30,963 bases of DNA, taken from assembly GCA_964482685.1 (NCBI GenBank), contig CAYZZA010000011.1:1-30963 (forward strand), read 5' to 3'. The translations under genes and the position numbers were made by a program. Source of the stretch: CAYZZA01 sp964482685 (lineage in GTDB: Bacteria > Bacillota > Bacilli > Lactobacillales > Carnobacteriaceae_A). The stretch's first letter is position 1, and each line of letters begins with the position of its first letter. The notes beneath the pieces were generated by a model, which did not search any database, was not told the DNA's origin, and worked only from the letters and a program-made list of their open reading frames with translations. Below, piece by piece: positions 7,974-16,504 of this stretch.

Positions 7974-8070
7974 GATTCAAACTATTCAATTAGTTGAGTC
8001 CTCATTTGTGTACGACGGGGGCTTAACGCACGAGAAGCCCTTCATTTTATAATGAAGAGCTTCTTTTTTT
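7972..8070 (+). promoter_or_regulatory. Putative ribosome-mediated attenuator (BCAA-type) of the opp operon
   Basis: Five segments can be drawn: 1, AGGATTCAA (7972-7980); 2, TTGAGTCCTC (7994-8003); 3, GGGGGCTT (8017-8024); 4, GAAGCCCTTCATT (8034-8046); 5, AATGAAGAGCTTC (8051-8063), followed by seven T. Pairing 4:5 is the terminator. Pairing 3:4 (GGGCTT with AAGCCC) blocks it. Pairing 2:3 (GAGTCCTC with GGGGGCTT, with G-U pairs) frees 4. Pairing 1:2 blocks 2:3. A ribosome stalled on the Val-Ile codons leaves segment 1 free, favouring 1:2, then 3:4, and read-through. A ribosome reaching the stop codon covers segment 1, favouring 2:3, then 4:5, and termination. The pairings are visible in the sequence; the mechanism is inferred. 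Confidence 0.65.
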
Positions 8071-8106
8071 ATTGATAGTAAGGGATACAAAAAATGGAGG
8101 TGTCAC

Positions 8107-9063
8107 ATGAGAAAATATTTAATGAAACGGTTTTTAGTTGGAATTCTAGTCTTGTTTTTTATCACTTTCCTCTCCTATATGATTATTAACTCTGCACCAG
8201 GAGACCCTGCAACCTTGTATGTAGGAGCAGACGCGACCAACGAGCAAATTCAGCAAGTGAGAGAAAGTTTGGGATTAGACAAAGGCTTACTCGTTCGTTA
8301 TGTCTACTGGTTAAAAGAACTAGTCAAAGGAAATCTTGGCAATTCATTTGCGACTCGCCAGCCTGTGACAGACATTTTGGCTGAAAGGATAGGACCAACC
8401 CTCGTGCTGATGGGCTCAGCGTTGCTAGTTGCTTACTTAGTGGCGATTCCACTTGGTGTGTACAGTGCGGTAAAGCAAAATAGTTGGGTTGACTACTTGA
8501 TTACGGGTACCTCGATTCTTGGAGTATCTATTCCGACATTCTTTCTAGGGTTGTTTATGATTTACATATTTGCCATTCAATTAGAGTGGTTGCCTACAGG
8601 CGGCATGCAAGTCTTAGGCTCAGCAGGTGGGTTTGTAGAACGAGTTCGGCACCTAATTTTACCAGTTAGTGTCATTGCCTCTACGATTTCTGCAAATATG
8701 ATTCGTTATGTACGTTCAAGTATGATAGATATTTTTGGAGAAAATTATCTACGAACAGCAAAAGCCAAAGGGTTAAAGCCCACTCAGATTATCTTTAGAC
8801 ATGGTATTCGGAATGCATTTGTTCCCATTATTACGATTGTTGCATCTGATATCCCCAAACTCATTGGAGGAGCCATTGTAACCGAACAAATTTTTCAATG
8901 GCCAGGCTTGGGTGCATTGACCATCTCATCTATTCAATCTCGTGATTACAATGTGTTGATGGCAATTACCTTAATTTCTGCGATTGCGGTCTTAGCTGCG
9001 AACATGCTGATGGATGTTCTCTATGCAGTAGCAGATCCACGCATTCGTTATAGTGAAAGATAG
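8107..9063 (+). CDS. oppB: Oligopeptide ABC transporter permease OppB
   Basis: A 318-residue inner permease subunit of a peptide importer, usual length for the family. The N-terminus MKRFLVGILVLFFITFLSYMI is the first membrane helix, followed by the typical PGDPA motif. The C-terminal half carries the cytoplasmic loop contacting the ATPases, with ENYLRTAKAKGLKPTQI. About six helices are predicted. The start is set by TGGAGGTG a few bases before ATG 8107, and it is the first structural gene after the attenuator terminator, 37 bases past the T-run. It forms the channel with OppC, eleven bases downstream. Confidence 0.93.
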   Translation: MRKYLMKRFLVGILVLFFITFLSYMIINSAPGDPATLYVGADATNEQIQQVRESLGLDKGLLVRYVYWLKELVKGNLGNSFATRQPVTDILAERIGPTLVLMGSALLVAYLVAIPLGVYSAVKQNSWVDYLITGTSILGVSIPTFFLGLFMIYIFAIQLEWLPTGGMQVLGSAGGFVERVRHLILPVSVIASTISANMIRYVRSSMIDIFGENYLRTAKAKGLKPTQIIFRHGIRNAFVPIITIVASDIPKLIGGAIVTEQIFQWPGLGALTISSIQSRDYNVLMAITLISAIAVLAANMLMDVLYAVADPRIRYSER

Positions 9064-9074
9064 GAGGGGTAGAC

Positions 9075-10004
9075 ATGGCATCAACAACATCTGATTTTAA
9101 ACGTATTTATACTGGAGAAGGCGACGTGTCTTCTGTGCAACAAGTAACCGAAAAAAAAGCAGTAGAAAGCAACAAGAAAATAATCTTCAAACGATTTATG
9201 AAACATAAGCCAGCTGTAGTGAGTACTATTTTGCTCACCTTGATGATTTTAGCAGCTGTGTTTGCGCCAGTGATTGCAAGATTTGATCCTAACTTGATTA
9301 CAGCTGATTTTGAAGCAGCACCTAGCGCAGTCTATTGGCTAGGAACAGATGGTGTTGGACGCGATGTATTTAGTCGAGTCATACATGGCGCACGTGTCTC
9401 ATTGTTTGTAGGCGTTAGTTCAGTGGCCATTTACACGTTAATTGGGACAACACTAGGCTTAATCGCAGGGTATTATGGTGGAAAAGTAGATGGGTTTATT
9501 ATGCGTCTGACTGAAATTATCCAATCTTTTCCTTCATTTATGGTTGTTCTGGTTTTAGTGAGTATTATCGGTTCAGGTGTGGGGAAATTGGCCTTAATCT
9601 TAGGCTTGCTGAATTGGGTTCCACTTTCACGAATTGTCCGAGGCAATGTGTTGACAATCAAAGATAGTGATTACATTCAAGCGGCTGTTTCTGTTGGATA
9701 CAGCACACCACACATTTTATTTAAAGAAATTTTGCCAAATGTTTTAGGCAGTATTTTTATTAACGCAACCTTCGGGATAGCAAGTGCCATTTTAACAGAA
9801 TCTTCGCTTAGCTTCTTGGGAATGGGGATTCAACCCCCCACGGCTAGTTGGGGAAATATATTGTCTCAAGCGCAGTCCTTGACGGTTTTATCTAGCCAAC
9901 CGTGGCTATGGATTCCAGCCGGGCTCATGATTTTAACGGCAGTATTAGCAATCAATTTTATAGGAGATGGCTTGCGCGATGCCTTTGATGGCACAAGCAA
10001 TTGA
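9075..10004 (+). CDS. oppC: Oligopeptide ABC transporter permease OppC
   Basis: A 309-residue second permease subunit. A charged cytoplasmic N-terminus of about 45 residues precedes the first helix (AVVSTILLTLMILAAVFAP). The LGTDGVGRDVFSRVIHGARVSL segment is highly typical of OppC/DppC. The ATPase-contacting loop contains DYIQAAVSVGYSTPHILFKEILPN. A tail GDGLRDAFDG is also typical. AGGAGGGG sets the start. Partner of OppB; OppA follows after 44 bases with no terminator between. Confidence 0.93.
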   Translation: MASTTSDFKRIYTGEGDVSSVQQVTEKKAVESNKKIIFKRFMKHKPAVVSTILLTLMILAAVFAPVIARFDPNLITADFEAAPSAVYWLGTDGVGRDVFSRVIHGARVSLFVGVSSVAIYTLIGTTLGLIAGYYGGKVDGFIMRLTEIIQSFPSFMVVLVLVSIIGSGVGKLALILGLLNWVPLSRIVRGNVLTIKDSDYIQAAVSVGYSTPHILFKEILPNVLGSIFINATFGIASAILTESSLSFLGMGIQPPTASWGNILSQAQSLTVLSSQPWLWIPAGLMILTAVLAINFIGDGLRDAFDGTSN

Positions 10005-10048
10005 GTCAAATAAAATAAAACAACACTTTATTAACGGAGGGAAAACAG

Positions 10049-11686
10049 ATGAGTAAAATGAGAAAAAGAATGATGGGCTTGATGATGGCAGCGAGCATGT
10101 TGGCATTAGCAGCCTGTGGGAATACAAGCCAGACAGATAGTACAGGGGCAGAAGGTGCAGGGAGTTCTGTATCTGAGGTGGCGCAAGATAAACTGTATGT
10201 GGGTATCACCAATCCAATGGGGAACTTAAGTCCAATCAACGCAAGTGGTGTGTCGACAAGATGGGTACAACGCTATTATTTTGATACATTATTAGAAATG
10301 ACTACACCTTTAAACTTTGAACCAAAGCTAGCCGATTCATTTGAAACAACGGATAACCAAAACTATACAGTGACATTAAATCCAGATGCTACGTGGACAG
10401 ATGGAACTCCAGTTACTGCAGAAGACGTTGCCTTTACTATGAACTTAATCGCCAATCCAGAGGTCCAAACAGTTGGATTGTATTTAACATCTCTCGAAGG
10501 AGTCGGCGAAAACAATAAGTTAGAAGAAGGCTTGACCGAGATTCCCAACTTAGTAGTGGTTGATGAGCATACCTTGACCTTCAAAACACAAGCACCTGTG
10601 GATCCAAATTATGTCAAAGAAATGGTTGGAACCAATATTTTCATTCAACCTAAGCATGTGCTAGAAGGGATTGCAGCAGCTGACTTAGATAGCTCCGATG
10701 CCTTCACAAAACCAGCGGTCACAAGTGGCCCCTACAAATTTGTGGAGTATGTACAAGATTCTCACATGGAATTAGCAGCCAATGAAGACTACTATCGAGG
10801 TGCACCTGAAATTCCAACAGTGTTCTTCCGCATACTTTCTGGAACCAACTTAGCAACAGAGCTTCAAACAGGTGGTGTGACAATGAACGCCAGCGGTGGA
10901 ATTGGTGAAATCGCCATCTCAGATATCGAGATGGTAGAAAAGACAGAAGGAGTCAGCGTGACCACACAACCGGCTTGGACGGCTCAATTTGCTTATTTCA
11001 ACACCGAGCGTTTGGACCAAAACATCCGTCTAGCAATGTCACACGCAGTAAACCGAGAAGTAATCGTAGAGAATCTTCTAAAGGGTAATGCTGAAGTTAC
11101 ATCAAGTCCTTATTCATCTGCCAGTCCGTATAACAATGAAAAACTTGATCCATTGGCCTATAGCCCAGAAAAAGCCAAAGAATATATCGCACAGTCTTCC
11201 TATGACTTATCCAGACCAATTGAAATCATGGTTCCGGTAGGAAACAAAGTACGCGAACAATCGGCTAACTTGATTGAACAAGATCTAGAAGCAGTTGGAT
11301 TTACCGTTGAACAAGTTACGTATGATTTCCCAACAACATTAGAAAAAGCTCGTGCTGGAGAATTTGACCTGTATCTAGGTGGAATTGCTGTCCCAGTTGA
11401 TCCAGACTTAATGACTTATTTTGGTTCATCAGGTGCATCAAACTATTCAGCAATCAATCATCCAGAGTTAGATAAGTTGCTTGAAGCTGGACAAGACGAG
11501 CCAGATAGCACAAAACGAAAAGAAATCTATGATGAATTCCAAGTCGTTATGCAAGAACAAGCACCTATTTTGCCGCTTTATTCTCAACATGACATCATCA
11601 TAAAACAAGATGCATTAAACGGTGGATTAACAGAATTTTGGTCTGGCTCTTTGTATGACGTTCACAAATGGTCCTTTCGTAAATAA
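10049..11686 (+). CDS. oppA: Oligopeptide-binding lipoprotein OppA (SBP family 5)
   Basis: A 545-residue solute-binding lipoprotein that captures peptides outside the cell. The N-terminus is a lipoprotein signal with lipobox LAAC and the modified Cys at residue 23, then a Ser/Thr/Gly linker. The SBP_bac_5 core follows: LNFEPKLADSFETTD, ATWTDGTPVTAEDVAFT, TSGPYKFVEY, and QNIRLAMSHAVNREVIVENLLKGNAE. GGAGGG precedes the ATG. The gene sits between the permease and ATPase genes, so it is the dedicated receptor of this importer. Whether it binds peptides or N-acylated amino acids cannot be read directly; the two linked M20 hydrolases suggest short peptides or conjugates. Confidence 0.93.
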   Translation: MSKMRKRMMGLMMAASMLALAACGNTSQTDSTGAEGAGSSVSEVAQDKLYVGITNPMGNLSPINASGVSTRWVQRYYFDTLLEMTTPLNFEPKLADSFETTDNQNYTVTLNPDATWTDGTPVTAEDVAFTMNLIANPEVQTVGLYLTSLEGVGENNKLEEGLTEIPNLVVVDEHTLTFKTQAPVDPNYVKEMVGTNIFIQPKHVLEGIAAADLDSSDAFTKPAVTSGPYKFVEYVQDSHMELAANEDYYRGAPEIPTVFFRILSGTNLATELQTGGVTMNASGGIGEIAISDIEMVEKTEGVSVTTQPAWTAQFAYFNTERLDQNIRLAMSHAVNREVIVENLLKGNAEVTSSPYSSASPYNNEKLDPLAYSPEKAKEYIAQSSYDLSRPIEIMVPVGNKVREQSANLIEQDLEAVGFTVEQVTYDFPTTLEKARAGEFDLYLGGIAVPVDPDLMTYFGSSGASNYSAINHPELDKLLEAGQDEPDSTKRKEIYDEFQVVMQEQAPILPLYSQHDIIIKQDALNGGLTEFWSGSLYDVHKWSFRK

Positions 11687-11733
11687 GTAGCTGTAAGTAA
11701 GTTGTCTAATGAAATAAGAAAGGCGGGAGTATC

Positions 11734-13119
11734 ATGCCAGATTCGCATACGAAGAAGCTTCTTGCGCAAGCCAGGCATATGTCTGAGAAACGCTGGTCTG
11801 AATTTGATGGGTATTTGCGCTTAGAGTCTATTTCAACAGAAAACAAACAGATTCCGGAAACAGTCGACTATGTCAAAAGAATGATTGAACGAACAGGAGG
11901 AGAGGCCACTGTTTTAGATGATTTGGGAGGATATCCAGTTGTATTTGGTTCCTTTGACGCATCTCCAAAAGGAAACAAGGAACGAACCCTTCTTTTCTAC
12001 AACCACTATGATGTCCAACCACCAGAACCATTAGACGAGTGGGACACACCTCCGTTTGAACCAACAGTACGAGATGGCCTTCTCTATGCTCGAGGTGTGT
12101 CAGACAACAAAGCAAATTTGATGGCGCGGTTAAATGCTTTATCACTCTTAATTGAAAACGATGACTTGCCGTGTAACGTCAAATTTTTAGTAGAAGGAGA
12201 AGAAGAAATCGGCAGTCCGCATTTAGGGCTGTATTTAGAAAAATATGCTGATTTATTTCAAGCAGACGCCTGTATTTGGGAAGCTGGTTCAAAAGATGCA
12301 TATGAAAATTATGTAGTAAGTGCTGGAATGAAGGGCATTGCCTACTTTGATTTAGATGTAACCACTGCACAAACAGATATTCACTCTTCAATGGCTGCGA
12401 TTGTTGACAATCCGGCGTGGCGGTTGATTCATGCACTCGCCTCCATGCGAACCGTTGAACATGAAATTATTGTTCCAGATTTTTATGACGGTGTTGCTCC
12501 TCTTACACAAGCAGATCGATTGGCTGCTGCAGCACAACCGTTTGATAAGAAGCAAGTTACGGAACAATACGGGCTAACCGGACCGTTGATTACAGATGGA
12601 ACGACCGTTACACCCACAGAAGCACTTGCGTTTTATCCAACGATGACGGTATGTGGGTTTTCAAGTGGGTATACAGGTCCTGGTATCAAAACAGTTTTGC
12701 CAAAACAAGCACGAGCGAAATTGGATTGTCGTTTGGTTCCAGGGCAAGACCCAAAGCATATTCAAGCCAGTATTCGTGGTCACTTGGATGCACACGGATT
12801 TTCAGATGTTCAAGTCAGACTGATTGGATCCGTCGCCGCACAACGAACATCAGTTGAAGATCCATTTATTCAAACTGTCGTAAAAACGGCAGAAGACATT
12901 TACGGATCAGCTAGTCCAGTAATTGTCTTGCCTAGCATGGCAGGCACAGGGCCTAGTGACGTGTTTGAGAAGTATTTGCACTTGCCAATCGCAGGAGTCG
13001 GGGCGTCTTGGGCAGAGTCAGGTGCGCATGCCCCTAATGAAAACATTCGCTTAGTAGATTGGTATCAAAATATAGCCCATATGGTGAGGTTATTGACCGT
13101 ATTTGGTGCACAGAGTTAA
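11734..13119 (+). CDS. M20 family metallo-dipeptidase (CNDP-like)
   Basis: A 461-residue cytoplasmic zinc-dependent peptidase. Metal-binding and catalytic signatures are visible: YNHYDVQPPEP (first metal His and catalytic Asp), ARGVSDNKAN (bridging Asp), EGEEEIGSPH (catalytic Glu and metal Glu), and HAPNENI near the C-terminus. The order and spacing fit the CNDP/carnosinase-like branch of M20, which cleaves dipeptides with broad specificity. The dimerisation domain lies between about residues 200 and 330. GGCGGGAG sets the ATG. Placed inside the opp operon between oppA and oppD, it probably cleaves imported peptides. No signal peptide. The exact substrate is unknown. Confidence 0.88.
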   Translation: MPDSHTKKLLAQARHMSEKRWSEFDGYLRLESISTENKQIPETVDYVKRMIERTGGEATVLDDLGGYPVVFGSFDASPKGNKERTLLFYNHYDVQPPEPLDEWDTPPFEPTVRDGLLYARGVSDNKANLMARLNALSLLIENDDLPCNVKFLVEGEEEIGSPHLGLYLEKYADLFQADACIWEAGSKDAYENYVVSAGMKGIAYFDLDVTTAQTDIHSSMAAIVDNPAWRLIHALASMRTVEHEIIVPDFYDGVAPLTQADRLAAAAQPFDKKQVTEQYGLTGPLITDGTTVTPTEALAFYPTMTVCGFSSGYTGPGIKTVLPKQARAKLDCRLVPGQDPKHIQASIRGHLDAHGFSDVQVRLIGSVAAQRTSVEDPFIQTVVKTAEDIYGSASPVIVLPSMAGTGPSDVFEKYLHLPIAGVGASWAESGAHAPNENIRLVDWYQNIAHMVRLLTVFGAQS

Positions 13120-13133
13120 AAGGTGGGGGAGAC

Positions 13134-14189
13134 ATGCACGAAACATTATTAGAAGTGAAGAATTTGGAAATTTCTTTTGAAACGTATGCGGGTGAAGTTC
13201 AAGCAGTTCGCGGAGTTAACTTTGACTTGCGTCGCGGAGAAACCTTAGCGATTGTGGGGGAGTCTGGTTCAGGAAAATCCGTTTCTACGCAAGCTATTTT
13301 AGGCTTGCTACATCCTAAAAATACCAGAATCAAGCAAGGTGAAATCCTCTATTTGGGACAGGATTTACTTACAGTCACAGATAAAGACATGCAAAAAATT
13401 CGTGGCCAAGAGATTGCAGCCATTTTTCAAGATCCGATGACCTCCTTGAATCCGACTATGACTGTAGGCAAACAAATTGCAGAGTCTATTGTTCAACATC
13501 AAGACACCACAAAATCAGAAGCCATGCTCCAAGCCAAAGAGCTTCTTGACATGGTAGGGGTCAAAGATGTAGAAAACCGTGTGAACCAATACCCGCATCA
13601 GTTTTCTGGAGGAATGCGTCAACGTGTAATGATTGCCATTGCTCTTGCGTGTAAGCCCAAAATTCTTATTGCGGATGAACCCACCACCGCATTAGATGTG
13701 ACGATTCAAGCACAAATTTTAGAATTGATGAATGATCTAAAAGATAAAGTAGACACATCCATTATCTTTATCACGCATGATTTAGGCGTCGTGGCAAATA
13801 TGGCTGATCGCGTCGCTGTGATGTACGCTGGAAAAATTGTTGAATCAGGAACAGTAGATGAAATTTTCTACAATCCTCAGCACCCTTATACATGGGGATT
13901 GCTAGCGTCCATGCCAACTTTAGAAAATGTGGGACATACACTCTATTCGATACCTGGGAACCCACCCAATATGCTGTGTCCTCCAAGTGGAGACGCATTT
14001 GCTGAACGAAATCGTTATGCATTAGAAATTGATTTTAAACAACAACCTCCGGTGTTTCCACTATCAAAGACACACTCGGCTGCGACATGGTTGTTACACC
14101 CTGATGCACCAAAGGTGACGCCACCAGCAGAAATCAAGCGTCGACATGAGATCTTTCAACGTATCCAAAGAAGGAAGGGAGAAGCATGA
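13134..14189 (+). CDS. oppD: Oligopeptide ABC transporter ATPase OppD
   Basis: A 351-residue ATPase that powers the importer with OppF. Walker A GESGSGKSV, signature FSGGMRQR, Walker B ILIADEPTTALDVT and switch His in ITHDLGVVA are all intact. The C-terminal OppD extension includes HPYTWGLLASMP and IPGNPPNMLCPPSGDAFAERN, typical of lactococcal-type OppD, without the iron-sulphur Cys set of some homologues. I chose the ATG at 13134 because AAAGGTGGGGGA precedes it and it clears the previous stop. An in-frame ATG at 13059 would overlap the peptidase by 61 bases. The stop overlaps the OppF start by four bases (ATGA). Confidence 0.93.
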   Translation: MHETLLEVKNLEISFETYAGEVQAVRGVNFDLRRGETLAIVGESGSGKSVSTQAILGLLHPKNTRIKQGEILYLGQDLLTVTDKDMQKIRGQEIAAIFQDPMTSLNPTMTVGKQIAESIVQHQDTTKSEAMLQAKELLDMVGVKDVENRVNQYPHQFSGGMRQRVMIAIALACKPKILIADEPTTALDVTIQAQILELMNDLKDKVDTSIIFITHDLGVVANMADRVAVMYAGKIVESGTVDEIFYNPQHPYTWGLLASMPTLENVGHTLYSIPGNPPNMLCPPSGDAFAERNRYALEIDFKQQPPVFPLSKTHSAATWLLHPDAPKVTPPAEIKRRHEIFQRIQRRKGEA

Positions 14190-15178
14190 CCCAGCAGACA
14201 CGAAAAAAAATATTAGAAGTCAAACATTTAAACAAGATTTTTAATGAAGGCAAATCCAATGAAATTCACGCGGTCAATGATCTCTCTTTTTTCATTTATG
14301 AAGGAGAAACATTTGGACTTGTAGGAGAGTCTGGTTCTGGAAAATCGACTACAGGTAAATTGATTGCCAAACTCCAAGCAGAAACGTCAGGAACGATTTT
14401 ATTTGAGGGAACCGATAGTAGCCAAGTAAAAAAACGTCGAGAGGTACAAGCATTTCGGAAGTCCATGCAAATGGTCTTTCAAGATCCATACGCTTCTTTG
14501 AATCCTCGTAAAACAGTCATGGACATTATTGGTGGTGGGTTAGAAGTACATAACCTTGTCCAAACAGAGTCCGAAAAGAGAGAAAGAGTATATGAGTTGT
14601 TGGAATTGGTGGGGTTAAACCCAGAATATGCGACTCGCTACCCACGGGAATTTTCGGGTGGTCAATGTCAACGAGTTGGGATTGCTCGTTCTCTAGCTGT
14701 CAATCCGTCTTTTGTTATTGCAGATGAAGCCATCTCGGCATTAGATGTATCGATTCAAGCCCAAATTGTAAATTTGCTAAAACAATTAAAAGAAGAGCGC
14801 AATCTCACTTATTTATTTATTGCGCATGATTTATCCATGGTTAAATATATTAGCGACCGCATTGGAGTCATGCATGGGGGACGTCTGCTAGAAGTAGCTC
14901 CCGCAGAGGATTTGTACATGTGTCCTTTGCACCCCTATACGGTCTCGTTGTTATCAGCTGTCCCCATTCCAGATCCAGAAAAAGAACGAGAAAGAAAACG
15001 AGTAAGTTATGATGAACAGGCACACGCATACTCGGCAGATGCAGAAGCTGGATTGTTCGAAATTGTGCCCGAACATTACGTGTACTGCAAGAGGGAAGAA
15101 ATTCCTTTGTTGCAGGAAAAATATCGACGAATGAAGGTAAAAGCAGCTCAAAAAAATGTGAAAGTAGGGATGGTATGA
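14186..15178 (+). CDS. oppF: Oligopeptide ABC transporter ATPase OppF
   Basis: A 330-residue second ATPase. Walker A GESGSGKST, Q-loop VFQDPYASLNPR (the ASLNPR stretch is typical of OppF), signature FSGGQCQRVGIAR, Walker B FVIADEAISALDVS and switch His in IAHDLSMV are all present. The C-terminal tail HPYTVSLLSAVPIPDPEKER is also typical. It overlaps oppD by ATGA upstream and the amidohydrolase by ATGA downstream, so the three are translationally coupled. It heterodimerises with OppD. Confidence 0.93.
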   Translation: MTQQTRKKILEVKHLNKIFNEGKSNEIHAVNDLSFFIYEGETFGLVGESGSGKSTTGKLIAKLQAETSGTILFEGTDSSQVKKRREVQAFRKSMQMVFQDPYASLNPRKTVMDIIGGGLEVHNLVQTESEKRERVYELLELVGLNPEYATRYPREFSGGQCQRVGIARSLAVNPSFVIADEAISALDVSIQAQIVNLLKQLKEERNLTYLFIAHDLSMVKYISDRIGVMHGGRLLEVAPAEDLYMCPLHPYTVSLLSAVPIPDPEKERERKRVSYDEQAHAYSADAEAGLFEIVPEHYVYCKREEIPLLQEKYRRMKVKAAQKNVKVGMV

Positions 15179-16392
15179 GTCAAGAAACAACAAAAACAAA
15201 GTCTGTCTACGATGTATGGGCAGAGGAATTAGCAGGAAATTATGAACAAACGGTGGCCATGAGACGGTACCTTCATGAACATCCAGAACCATCTTTTGAA
15301 GAAAAAGAAACAGCGGCATATATTGTTGAAAAGTTGCGTTCCTACGGTATCACAGACATTCAAGAAAATGTTGGAAATGGGTATGGGATTGTGGCAAAAA
15401 TTTCAGGCAAACATCCAGGTCCAACAGTTGCGTTTCGAGCTGATTTTGATGCCTTACGCATTCAAGAAGAAAACGATGTGCCATATAAATCAAAAAACGA
15501 CGGCATCATGCATGCGTGTGGGCACGACACACACACCGCGACCTTATTAAGTGTTGCGGAAGTGTTGGTCAACCATCGTGACGATTTACATGGAAATGTA
15601 GTGTTGCTTCACCAAAATGCAGAAGAAGTTCTGCCAGGTGGTGCAAAAAGTATGGTTGAAGCCGGAGCAATGGAAGGTGTTGATCTCGTCTTTGGCCAGC
15701 ATGTTCAGTCTCTATTGGAGAATGAACAAATTGGGTATACACCAGGCTATGCGATGGCCGCAGCCGATTTCTTTGAAATTAAGATTCAAGGAAAAGGTGG
15801 ACATGGTGCGTATCCACACCATACAGTAGACTCAGTGATTATTGCGACCAAACTTGTGGAAGCCTTTCAGACGTTGGTAAGTCGGGCAGTCGATCCCCTA
15901 CACCCAGCAGTCGTAACGGTTTCAACCGTTCAAGCAGGTGGAGCAGCCAATAACATTATTGCGGATACAGCTGTCATCAAAGGAACAGTCCGTACATATC
16001 AAAAGGAAGCCCGCGATACGATTGAAACTGAAATGAATGTGATGGCGAACAGTATTGCAGGGATGTATCATGGGACATGTGAAGTGGAATACACAAGAGG
16101 GTATGACCCTGTCTACAACCACCCTGAAGAAACAGAACGTTTTGTTGCAGTCATGAAAGAAAAGTTTGGCGAAGACGCCGTACAAGAACGTCCAGCCTCA
16201 ATGGGTGGCGAAGATTTTGGGTATTTTACACAAGTCAAACCTGGAACCTTCTTTAACGTCGGTGGATTTAATCCTGAGTTAGACGCCACCTACCCACATC
16301 ATCACCCACGTTTCAATGTAGATGAAAAATCAATGTTACGTGCTGGAAAAGCTTTTCTAGCCATTGTGGAAGATTATTTGGTCAAGTATTAA
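15175..16392 (+). CDS. M20D family amidohydrolase (N-acyl amino acid / aminoacylase-like)
   Basis: A 405-residue metal-dependent amidohydrolase of the M20D group, which includes N-acyl-L-amino acid amidohydrolases, hippurate hydrolase and IAA-amino acid hydrolases. Signatures are visible: FRADFDALRIQEE, HACGHDTHTA (metal Cys and His), HQNAEEVLPGG (catalytic and metal Glu), GGHGAYPH (dimer-domain His), MGGEDFGYF, and HHPRFNVDE with the last metal His. All ligands are kept. The gene overlaps oppF by ATGA, so it belongs to the importer operon and probably acts on the imported compounds in the cytoplasm. Whether the substrate is an N-acylated amino acid or a short peptide is open. It is the last gene before a terminator. 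Confidence 0.9.
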   Translation: MSQETTKTKSVYDVWAEELAGNYEQTVAMRRYLHEHPEPSFEEKETAAYIVEKLRSYGITDIQENVGNGYGIVAKISGKHPGPTVAFRADFDALRIQEENDVPYKSKNDGIMHACGHDTHTATLLSVAEVLVNHRDDLHGNVVLLHQNAEEVLPGGAKSMVEAGAMEGVDLVFGQHVQSLLENEQIGYTPGYAMAAADFFEIKIQGKGGHGAYPHHTVDSVIIATKLVEAFQTLVSRAVDPLHPAVVTVSTVQAGGAANNIIADTAVIKGTVRTYQKEARDTIETEMNVMANSIAGMYHGTCEVEYTRGYDPVYNHPEETERFVAVMKEKFGEDAVQERPASMGGEDFGYFTQVKPGTFFNVGGFNPELDATYPHHHPRFNVDEKSMLRAGKAFLAIVEDYLVKY

Positions 16393-16433
16393 TCCATATA
16401 GAATCAATCGGGATGTGAACAATTTTCCTGAAT

Positions 16434-16475
16434 AAAAAAGCTTTTCTGAATGTGTTCGTTCAGAGAAGCTTTTTT
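16434..16475. terminator. Bidirectional terminator between convergent operons
   Basis: AAAAAAGCTTTTCTGAA (16434-16450) pairs with TTCAGAGAAGCTTTTTT (16459-16475) with one G-U. A-run and T-run on opposite sides let it serve the opp operon on plus and the anchored-protein operon on minus. Confidence 0.88.
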
Positions 16476-16504
16476 GTATGTGATTCTTTAGGGATTGGTT
16501 GTTG

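Noticed and set aside
13059..13133. Upstream ATG for OppD
   Set aside because: It lies inside the M20 gene; ATG 13134 has a strong purine-rich site and fits family length.
14954..15319. 121-codon minus-strand frame opposite oppF and the amidohydrolase
   Set aside because: Runs antisense to two well-supported genes, rich in Phe/Leu/Ser from reversed A-rich codons; no site or homology recognised.
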